The notes below the pieces were generated by a model, which did no database searches, was not told the origin of the DNA, and saw nothing but the letters and a program-made list of their open reading frames with translations. Both the position numbers and the translations under genes were made by a program. This document shows, one piece after another, positions 25,378-33,124 of a stretch of 64,000 bases of DNA; positions within the stretch are counted from its first letter, which is position 1, and every line of letters begins with the position of its first letter. Source of the DNA: Pseudomonas sp. Irchel 3E13. GTDB taxonomy: Bacteria > Pseudomonadota > Gammaproteobacteria > Pseudomonadales > Pseudomonadaceae. The stretch is taken from assembly GCF_900187455.1 (NCBI RefSeq), contig NZ_FYDX01000003.1, positions 186,001 through 250,000 of the forward strand. Direction: 5' to 3'.

Positions 25378-25417
25378 CATTCCGTCCGGCTCATAGCAAA
25401 AAAATTCCTTTGTGAGC

Positions 25418-25446
25418 CTTGTAATCGCCTTGGCCGACCTTATGTA
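25418..25446 (+). promoter_or_regulatory. Candidate sigma-32 heat-shock promoter of groESL
   Basis: CTTGTAA (25418-25424), a 13-base spacer and CCTTATGTA (25438-25446) resemble the RpoH consensus CTTGAA-N13-15-CCCCATnT. It lies about 150 bases before the groES start. The match is imperfect, and a sigma-70 promoter could coexist. Confidence 0.5.
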
Positions 25447-25590
25447 TGGGTCACCGCAAGGTTTCTGGGCATCCGCACCAGACAAAGACAACCGTGACCC
25501 GCCCCGCGAGTCACGACCGGCAACGCCGGAAGCATCAACCCGCCGGTATTGATACCGGCCGATGAAAACCACTATCAGGAGAGATCGACA

Positions 25591-25884
25591 ATGAAGCTTC
25601 GTCCTCTGCATGACCGCGTCGTTATCCGCCGCAGCGAAGAAGAATCGAAAACCGCTGGCGGTATCGTTCTGCCAGGCTCGGCTGCTGAAAAGCCAAACCG
25701 CGGCGAAATCGTCGCCGTCGGCACCGGTCGCATCCTGGACAACGGTGAAGTGCGTGCGCTGGCCGTGAAAGTGGGTGACAAAGTGGTTTTCGGCCCTTAC
25801 TCGGGCAGCAACACTGTGAAAGTTGACGGCGAAGACCTGCTGGTAATGAGCGAGAACGAAATCCTCGCTGTTATCGAAGCTTGA
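25591..25884 (+). CDS. groES: Co-chaperonin GroES
   Basis: 97 residues. GroES forms the heptameric lid of the GroEL folding chamber. The N-terminal [14 protein letters not shown], the mobile loop [13 protein letters not shown] and the C-terminal [16 protein letters not shown] are all conserved. CAGGAGAGAT immediately before the ATG at 25591 is a strong ribosome site, and an upstream in-frame codon at 25549 is rejected. groEL follows after 47 bases. Confidence 0.98.
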   Translation: MKLRPLHDRVVIRRSEEESKTAGGIVLPGSAAEKPNRGEIVAVGTGRILDNGEVRALAVKVGDKVVFGPYSGSNTVKVDGEDLLVMSENEILAVIEA

Positions 25885-25925
25885 TTCCGCTGGTTTTCCG
25901 TTACTCCCAAGTATTCAAGGATTAA

Positions 25926-27584
<1,659 letters not shown>

Positions 27585-27609
27585 GCCAGCCTCACCCGCT
27601 GCACCCAAA

Positions 27610-27638
27610 AGAGCCCCGCCTAGTGCGGGGCTTTTTTT
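27610..27638 (+). terminator. Rho-independent terminator after groEL
   Basis: AGCCCCGC / GCGGGGCT stem with a short loop followed by seven T residues. This closes the groESL operon just before the first composite repeat element. Confidence 0.92.
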
Positions 27639-27715
27639 ATGGTGGATTCTTCAGTGAGTGCTGTGGTCATGATTCTTTGGGGTTTTGGCTTGGGCTTGGG
27701 TGCTGGCTTGGGCGT

Positions 27716-28355
27716 TGTGAGCTTATCCATTCGGTGTGGCGAGGCTGCCGGCCCCTTCCGCCTCTACGGCGGGTCCATTTTGTCTTGGCAAAATAGACGA
27801 AAACCGCTCGCTCCTGCATCCGGCCCTACGCTGCGCTCCGGGTCCCCTCCCTCCGGTGTCTTGCGGGGCCACGCGGCCTACGACTTGCTTCGCAAGTCTA
27901 CATCTCGCGTCTTCGGCTAACGCCGAAGGGTGCTGCGCACCTGCCCCTTCAGACACCTCCACTCGGCCTCCTGACGTCGCACCTTGTGGCGTCTGAACTT
28001 GCGCGCACGAAGATCAAGAGCTCTTTGGGTCCCACCTGTTAGTTAGATTCTGATTTCGAAGATCAGTCATCACAGGCGCCGCCCGTAACTTCGCGACTTC
28101 AGGAGGCCGAGCGGAGGTGTCTGTAGGGGCAGTGCGCAGCACCTTCGGCGTTAGCCGAAGACGCGAGGTGAAGACTTGCGAAGCAAGTCGTAGACCGCGT
28201 GGCCCCGAAAGGCGCCGGAGGGAGGGGACCCGGAGCGCAGCGTAGGGCCGGATGTGGGAGCGAGCGGTTTTGCCTACTTTTTCCAAGAAAAAAGTCGGCC
28301 GCCGTAAAGGCGGAAGGGGCCGGCAGCCTCGCCACATCGAATGGATAAGCTCACA
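27716..28355. repeat. Composite long inverted-repeat element, copy 1 (complete)
   Basis: 640 bases between the convergent groEL and PAP2 genes. The outer 47 bases at each end are inverted copies with one mismatch (TGTGAGCTTATCCATTCG and onward). Arm A (27716 to about 28021) and arm B (about 28079-28355, inverted) flank a centre of ~60 bases. Both arms contain a chain of hairpins, for example 27773-27798, ACTTGC-TTC-GCAAGT near 27883-27897 and CTTCGGC-TAAC-GCCGAAG near 27911-27928. Bases 27737-28021 are identical to 60691-60975. A further related flank starting with TTCTTC extends left to 27647. Several frames are open, but none has a ribosome site, so it is treated as non-coding. It occupies essentially the whole gap 27639-28376. 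Confidence 0.9.
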
Positions 28356-28376
28356 GCACCCAAGCCCGTAAATGAA

Positions 28377-29117
28377 TCAGTTGACCTGCACCACAGCATC
28401 GCTGGCCCTGGCCGGGGCATGCCGGCGGTACAGCACCAGGTAATAACAACCCAGCGCAATCAACCAGCAAAACACCGCAGTCCAGACGTTGTGCGAGAAA
28501 AAGTGCGCCCCCTGCAGCATGCGTCCGATAGAGAACAGCGTGCCGAGACCGAAGGCTACGCCCAACGCCACTTTCGCCAGGCGCGGGCGACGATCACGCA
28601 GGGCGAAGAACAGCGCGAACAGGGTGAAACCGGTGGCCGCGTGACCGCCGGGCCAGCAACGCCCAGGTTTATCGGTATCAGGTCGTGCTTCAAGCAACTT
28701 GCTGTAGGTTTCATTACCGCCGAATTGGCTCAGGCTCCACGGGCACTGCACGGCGGTCACCGCTTTGAGCGGGGTGACGAAGGCCGTCGAGAGACCCATG
28801 GCCAGCACCAGGCAGCCCAATTCCCGGCGCACCGGTTTTAGCCGTTCAAGCGCAAAACTGGCGGCAAACCCACCGATCGCCAGCACGCCGAAGACAATGA
28901 CCAACTGCTTGGCGCGGTCATGCAGGATGTCTTCGAGAAAGTAGCTGTGCTTGCCAATGAACTGGCCAGCGGCTGGATCGAACGCCATCCGGGCCAACAT
29001 CATGTCGAGATCGGTCAGTTCGAGCAGGACGAGCACCACCGCAACCAGCAGTGGAATGCCCAGAACCAGCCAGGGATTGAGTGGACGCGAGGGAACGAAA
29101 TCGGGGTGTGCGGGCAT
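28377..29117 (-). CDS. PAP2-family membrane phosphatase in the ColR locus
   Basis: 246 residues, about six membrane segments. The PAP2 (lipid phosphatase) motifs are recognisable but altered: motif 1 reads K-X6-CP (KAVTAVQCP) instead of K-X6-RP. Motif 2 is PGGH instead of PSGH. Motif 3 is GRMLQGAHFFSH, with the catalytic His kept but His where Asp is usual. The substrate is probably a membrane isoprenoid or lipid phosphate. Its start faces colR, and a perfect match to the ColR binding consensus (29191-29206) lies 74 bases upstream on its own strand. A PAP2 gene is a known ColR target in P. putida. Start: ATG at 29117; the longer frame to 29213 would overlap the site. Confidence 0.85.
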   Translation of the reverse strand: MPAHPDFVPSRPLNPWLVLGIPLLVAVVLVLLELTDLDMMLARMAFDPAAGQFIGKHSYFLEDILHDRAKQLVIVFGVLAIGGFAASFALERLKPVRRELGCLVLAMGLSTAFVTPLKAVTAVQCPWSLSQFGGNETYSKLLEARPDTDKPGRCWPGGHAATGFTLFALFFALRDRRPRLAKVALGVAFGLGTLFSIGRMLQGAHFFSHNVWTAVFCWLIALGCYYLVLYRRHAPARASDAVVQVN

Positions 29118-29190
29118 GACGAGTCCAGGCGATGAGGGAAGACGACCGGCGATTCTCCATCCCGGCGCATGCCTTGTTTGTGAATCCACC

Positions 29191-29206
29191 GTGAAAAAAA
29201 CGTCAG
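29191..29206 (-). promoter_or_regulatory. Predicted ColR binding site upstream of the PAP2 gene
   Basis: Read on the minus strand the site is CTGACGTTTTTTTCAC. It fits every position of the ColR consensus as I recall it from P. putida, (T/C)(T/C)NA(C/G)NN(T/C)TTTTTCAC. It lies in the divergent PAP2/colR gap, oriented toward the PAP2 gene. Confidence 0.7.
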
Positions 29207-29300
29207 GTGACAATATCGCCCGGTTGGCCTAGCGGCTTGTCTACTATGACCGTAAGCTGCGCCAGCCAGACGGCCACAGCAACAGAAACGAGAGGACGCC

Positions 29301-29984
29301 ATGCGCATACTACTGGTTGAAGATAACCGCGATATCCTGGCCAACCTGGCCGACTACCTGGGCCTCAAGGGCTATACGGTCGATTGCGCACAGGATGGAC
29401 TGTCGGGCCTGCACCTTGCCGCGACCGAACACTACGACCTGATCGTGCTGGACATCATGCTCCCCGGCATCGACGGCTACACCCTGTGCAAACGCCTGCG
29501 CGAGGACGCGCGCCGCGACACGCCGGTGATCATGCTCACCGCCCGCGACCAGCTCGACGATCGCCTGCAAGGCTTCCGCTCCGGTGCCGACGATTACCTG
29601 CTCAAGCCTTTTGCCCTTTCCGAGCTGGCCGCGCGCATCGAAGCGGTGCTGCGCCGTGCCCAGGGCGGCGGACGGCGCAGTCTGCAGGTGGGCGAGCTGA
29701 GCTATGACCTCGACACCCTCGAGGTTACCCGCCAGGGCCGCCTGCTCAAACTCAACCCGGTGGGCCTGAAGTTGCTGGCGGTGCTGATGCAGAAGAGCCC
29801 GCACGTGCTGCGTCGCGAGGTGCTGGAAGAGGCCCTGTGGGGCGATGATTGCCCGGACAGTGACAGCCTGCGCAGCCACGTCCACCAATTGCGCCAGGTC
29901 ATCGACAAACCGTTCGAAAAACCGCTGCTGCACACCGTCCACGGCGTCGGCTACCGGCTGGCCGAGGGCCGTGATGGAGTTTAA
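29301..29984 (+). CDS. colR: Response regulator ColR
   Basis: 227 residues, OmpR/PhoB type. The receiver domain has the acidic pocket VEDN at residues 6-9 and the phospho-acceptor Asp51 (IVLDIMLPG), with Lys in LLKPFALSE. The C-terminal winged-helix domain ends with LHTVHGVGYRLAEG. With ColS it responds to excess metal and envelope stress in P. putida, and it controls envelope-lipid genes. The neighbouring inaA and methyltransferase genes and the ColR-type sites support ColR over other family members. colS overlaps its end by 11 bases. Confidence 0.93.
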   Translation: MRILLVEDNRDILANLADYLGLKGYTVDCAQDGLSGLHLAATEHYDLIVLDIMLPGIDGYTLCKRLREDARRDTPVIMLTARDQLDDRLQGFRSGADDYLLKPFALSELAARIEAVLRRAQGGGRRSLQVGELSYDLDTLEVTRQGRLLKLNPVGLKLLAVLMQKSPHVLRREVLEEALWGDDCPDSDSLRSHVHQLRQVIDKPFEKPLLHTVHGVGYRLAEGRDGV

Positions 29985-31266
29985 GCAAAGCCTTGCCCAG
30001 CGGATCATCATCGCCTTCGCGCTGATGAGCGCGCTGGTGGCGGGGGCGTTCGCGTTCGGTATCGTCGCGACGGTGCACCTGGTGGAAGAGCGCTTGATCT
30101 CCACCGTGCTGGGTGGCGACTTGCAGCGCTTGCTGCTGATGGACAGCGTCAGTGAATGGAGCCACCGGCCGCGGCCCGACCAGCTGTTCTATTACAGTGG
30201 CGGACGTGATGACTTCGCCCTGCCGTCGGACCTGAAGCACCTGAATCCCGGTTTCCACGAAGTGTTCCGTGAGCACCTGTCGTACCACGCCATGGTCGAG
30301 GTGGTGGATGGCCGGCGCTATGTGCTGCTGCAGGACCAGAGCGATTTCGAAGAACGCGAGCGGGTGCTGTTCGCCGTGGTGGTAGTGGGGTTTGTCCTCA
30401 GCCTGGCGCTGGCGGTGTTCCTCGGTTGGGTGCTGGCGCGGCGGGTGATGGCGCCGGTTATTCGTCTGGCGCGGCAGGTTCGTCATCGCGACCAGCTGCT
30501 CGGCCTGGCGCCGCCCTTGGCACCGGATTATGCCGCCGACGAAGTGGGGCAGTTGGCCGTGGCCTTCGATGCCACGCTGGGTCGCTTGCGCGATGCGCTG
30601 ACCCGCGAGCGGCTGTTTACCAGCGACGTCAGCCATGAGCTGCGCACACCGCTGATGGTCCTGGCCAGCTCCTGCGAACTGCTGATGGAATACCCCGGCC
30701 TCAATGACCGTGCTCGCTCCCAGGTAGAGCGGATTGCCCGCGCCACCGAAGAGATGCAGGAACTGGTCAAGACCTTCCTGATGCTCGCCCGCGCCCAGCG
30801 CGATGAAGGCGCTGTCGCGTCGCGGACGACCCTCAAGGAAGTCGGCGATGAACTGATTGGCGTGTGGCGCGACACCATCGAGCAGAAGGGCCTCTCGCTG
30901 AGCCTTGTGGTCAATGCGGTCTCGCCGCAGCTCTACAACGCGACGTTCCTGCAATCGGTGATGGGCAACCTGCTGCGCAATGCTGCGCATTACACCGACT
31001 CAGGTTTTATCCGCCTGACACTGGACGTGGACAGCTTCATGGTCGAGGACAGTGGCGTGGGGATTCCCGAGGAGCAGCGCGAGGCGATGTTCCAGCCGTT
31101 CGTGCGCGGCGGCGAGAAACGTGGCGATGGTCTTGGTTTGGGTTTGTCACTGGTTCAGCGTATTTGTGACGATCAGGGCTGGGTGGTCAGCCTCAGCGCA
31201 ACCCAGCCGCACGGCTGCCGTTTCCACGTGAACCTGGGCGACAGAGGAGTGACTCCTGACGCCTGA
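29974..31266 (+). CDS. colS: Sensor histidine kinase ColS
   Basis: 430 residues: membrane segment at about 10-33, periplasmic domain to about 130, second membrane segment 131-154, HAMP, then the kinase core with His221 (SHELRTPL) and the DSGVGIPEEQ and GDGLGLGLSLV ATP-binding motifs. The periplasmic domain carries His35, Glu38, His95, Glu96, Glu126 and Glu129. These match, as I recall, the metal-sensing residues mapped in P. putida ColS, including the ExxE pair. The ATG at 29974 lies within the colR 3' end, so the two are coupled. Confidence 0.93.
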   Translation: MEFKQSLAQRIIIAFALMSALVAGAFAFGIVATVHLVEERLISTVLGGDLQRLLLMDSVSEWSHRPRPDQLFYYSGGRDDFALPSDLKHLNPGFHEVFREHLSYHAMVEVVDGRRYVLLQDQSDFEERERVLFAVVVVGFVLSLALAVFLGWVLARRVMAPVIRLARQVRHRDQLLGLAPPLAPDYAADEVGQLAVAFDATLGRLRDALTRERLFTSDVSHELRTPLMVLASSCELLMEYPGLNDRARSQVERIARATEEMQELVKTFLMLARAQRDEGAVASRTTLKEVGDELIGVWRDTIEQKGLSLSLVVNAVSPQLYNATFLQSVMGNLLRNAAHYTDSGFIRLTLDVDSFMVEDSGVGIPEEQREAMFQPFVRGGEKRGDGLGLGLSLVQRICDDQGWVVSLSATQPHGCRFHVNLGDRGVTPDA

Positions 31267-31312
31267 GTACGTTTTGGATCCAGGTAATACTTTGTAAAGC
31301 TTGAGAATTTGC

Positions 31313-31328
31313 GTGACATTTTTTTCAC
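31313..31328 (+). promoter_or_regulatory. Predicted ColR binding site upstream of the methyltransferase-inaA operon
   Basis: GTGACATTTTTTTCAC differs from the recalled ColR consensus (T/C)(T/C)NA(C/G)NN(T/C)TTTTTCAC only at its first base. It lies 68 bases before the methyltransferase start. The P. putida counterpart of this operon is a reported ColR target. Confidence 0.68.
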
Positions 31329-31395
31329 ACGCACATGACCTGACGGCAACGTTGTCCCGCGTAACGTGGCGCTCATTGCAGTCAGGAGATGTGCC

Positions 31396-32076
31396 ATGTC
31401 CAGTCCTATCAAGCTCGATTTTTCCGATAAGTACGATCAGAGCCACGCCCAGCAATACTACGAGAAGCACCAGGCCAGCTTTGCCCGTCGCCTGTCGCAC
31501 CAGCGTGATGAGCAACTGGCCCGACGCGCCCTGATGCTGGCGGGAGAGCCGGGACTGGTGCTGGACCTGCCTTCTGGTGCCGGCCGCTTCTGGCCGCTGC
31601 TGGCGGAAAAGGCCAACCGCGTGATCATCGGGGCCGACAATTCCGCGGCCATGCTGGAGACCGCGTGTCGCTCGCAACCGGCTGAAGTGGTTAAACGGGT
31701 ACGGCCCTTGCAGACCTCAGCGTTCGACATCAATCTGCCCGACAACGCGGTAGACAGCATTTTCTGCATGCGGCTGTTCCACCACATTGGTGAAGCCGCT
31801 CACAGGATGACAATTCTCAAGGAATTTCAAAGAGTTAGCCGTGATAGCGTGATTGTTTCGCTATGGGTGGACGGCAATATCAAGGCATGGCGTCGAAAAA
31901 AACTCGAAGCGCGTCGCGGGGCCACAGGTGAGACTGGAAGTTACCAGAATCGCTTTGTGTTACCTGCTGCTACGGTCGAGGAGGAGTTCAAGGCTGCCGG
32001 CTTCCGGATTCAAGAACAAATGGACTTTCTGCCGTTCTACGCCATGTGGCGAGTTTATGTATTGCGCAAGGGTTGA
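31396..32076 (+). CDS. Class I SAM-dependent methyltransferase (Orf222-like)
   Basis: 226 residues. The SAM-binding motif I is VLDLPSGAGRFWPLL at about residues 55-69, followed by acidic GADNSAAML. Motif IV resembles VDSIFCMRLFHHIG. The substrate is unknown; it corresponds in position to orf222 of the P. putida colRS locus. The ATG at 31396 is preceded by CAGGAG. It is first in an apparent operon with inaA (5-base gap) and a small exported protein, all under a predicted ColR site. Confidence 0.86.
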   Translation: MSSPIKLDFSDKYDQSHAQQYYEKHQASFARRLSHQRDEQLARRALMLAGEPGLVLDLPSGAGRFWPLLAEKANRVIIGADNSAAMLETACRSQPAEVVKRVRPLQTSAFDINLPDNAVDSIFCMRLFHHIGEAAHRMTILKEFQRVSRDSVIVSLWVDGNIKAWRRKKLEARRGATGETGSYQNRFVLPAATVEEEFKAAGFRIQEQMDFLPFYAMWRVYVLRKG

Positions 32077-32081
32077 AAAAA

Positions 32082-32792
32082 ATGGATGTGACAGACGCGG
32101 GCCGGACCTCCGGCACTGACCGGTTCGACTATTTCTGGAAGCAGCAGGGCGAGTGGGTGGAAGAGCCCAACCAGCGCCGTGGCGGCGAGAGTGGTGTGCA
32201 GCGCTTGCGTGATGAGCGCGGGCACATGCTGTATGCCAAGCGCCAGATTGGCCATATCTACCGCAGTCTGTTGCATCCTTTTGGCCGCCCTACGGTGTTG
32301 CGCGAGTACGAAGCGCTGCACAGTTTCGAGCAACTGGGCGTGCGTGTACCGAACATCGTCTATTGCGGTGTCGAGCGCGATGCCGATCACCAATGGCGTG
32401 CGCTGCTGGTCAGCGAGGCCCTGGACGGTTTCGAAGAGATCGACAACTGGTATGCCGCGGGTGGCCGTGAGCGCTATGGCGAGGTCCTGCACGACCGCGT
32501 GCTGGAAGACCTGGCACGTAACCTGGCGCGGATGCACCTGGGGCATTGGCAGCACGGTTGCCTGTATGCCAAGCATGTCTTCGTCAAGGTCGTGGGTGAG
32601 GGCACCGATGCCCGCGCCGAGATCGCACTGCTGGACTTGGAAAAATGCCGTCGGCGCCTCAGCCGGCACAAGGCCGCTGCCAATGACCTTCGCCAACTGC
32701 GCCGCCATTCGTCGTGGAATGATGCCGACTGGCAAAAGCTGCTCTACTTTTACCGAATGGCGTTTGGCAGCGCTGTCAAAGGTTTAGAGTGA
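32082..32792 (+). CDS. inaA: InaA, Kdo/WaaP-type lipopolysaccharide-kinase family protein
   Basis: 236 residues, protein-kinase-like fold of the LPS kinase family. It has a likely ATP-lysine region (HMLYAKRQIG), the catalytic-loop equivalent ARMHLGHWQHGCLYAKHVFV and a metal-loop equivalent ALLDLEKCRR. The exact substrate is not established, but phosphorylation of a lipid or LPS core sugar is the family expectation. It sits between the methyltransferase and the small exported protein; its stop overlaps the next start (ATGA-type, at 32790-32794). Confidence 0.88.
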   Translation: MDVTDAGRTSGTDRFDYFWKQQGEWVEEPNQRRGGESGVQRLRDERGHMLYAKRQIGHIYRSLLHPFGRPTVLREYEALHSFEQLGVRVPNIVYCGVERDADHQWRALLVSEALDGFEEIDNWYAAGGRERYGEVLHDRVLEDLARNLARMHLGHWQHGCLYAKHVFVKVVGEGTDARAEIALLDLEKCRRRLSRHKAAANDLRQLRRHSSWNDADWQKLLYFYRMAFGSAVKGLE

Positions 32793-33019
32793 TGAAACTA
32801 GAAATAGCTCGAAGTTTGTTTCTCCTGGCGGCCCTGGCTACCGCGACCGTTGCGGTAGCGGCATGGGAGCAGCCTCGCCCGGGTGTGATCAGCGCCTCCG
32901 ATGTGTCGGAGCGTTGCCCATTGCCGCGGGTGGCGAAACCGCAGGTCCAGGCCCAGCCCGACCATGATCTGCTGCTGTTTCTGTTTGGCATGAGCCAAGG
33001 GCTGCGCGCTCAGGGCTGA
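32792..33019 (+). CDS. Small exported protein, end of the predicted ColR operon
   Basis: 75 residues. Residues 1 to about 24 form a signal peptide (ARSLFLLAALATATVAVAA). The mature part of ~50 residues is proline- and glutamine-rich with one cysteine and a hydrophobic patch (DLLLFLFGM) near the C-terminus. I do not recognise a family. The start overlaps the inaA stop by one base, so it is translationally coupled. The P. putida ColR operon also ends with a small hypothetical gene. A REPIN hairpin follows immediately and may end the transcript. Confidence 0.72.
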   Translation: MKLEIARSLFLLAALATATVAVAAWEQPRPGVISASDVSERCPLPRVAKPQVQAQPDHDLLLFLFGMSQGLRAQG

Positions 33020-33042
33020 TCCTGGGTGTATTTGGGGCTGCG

Positions 33043-33107
33043 ATGCCCTTCGCGAGCAAGCTCGCTCCTACAAGGCTCGTAGGAGCGAGCTTGCTCGCGA
33101 AGGGCAT
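33043..33107. repeat. REP doublet (REPIN) with perfect 29-bp arms
   Basis: Two inverted REP units (33043-33071 and 33079-33107), perfectly complementary over 29 bases with a 7-base loop. The sequence has the GTAGGAGCGAGCTTGCTCGCG core. It lies between the convergent small exported gene and mexW and could also stop transcription from both sides. Confidence 0.92.
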
Positions 33108-33124
33108 GACAGCCGCAAATCATT

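Noticed and set aside
27736..27996. An 86-codon frame repeated identically at 60690-60950 inside the composite elements
   Set aside because: Identity follows from DNA identity of the repeat. Several frames are open in both arms, none has a start signal, and hairpins rather than codons are conserved. Non-coding is the better reading, though such frames are often annotated as hypothetical proteins.
27716..28355. Interpretation as a transposon or IS
   Set aside because: No transposase frame, no target-site duplication visible, and the inverted arms make up nearly the whole element. A non-autonomous element moved by an outside enzyme remains possible.
27716..28355. Interpretation as a CRISPR array
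   Set aside because: No regular short direct repeats with unique spacers; the repeats are inverted and hairpin-like.
28014..28459. Overlapping minus-strand frames in arm B of copy 1 (for example 28014-28337)
   Set aside because: Same reason; translation is rich in Arg/Pro/Leu and mirrors the repeat structure.
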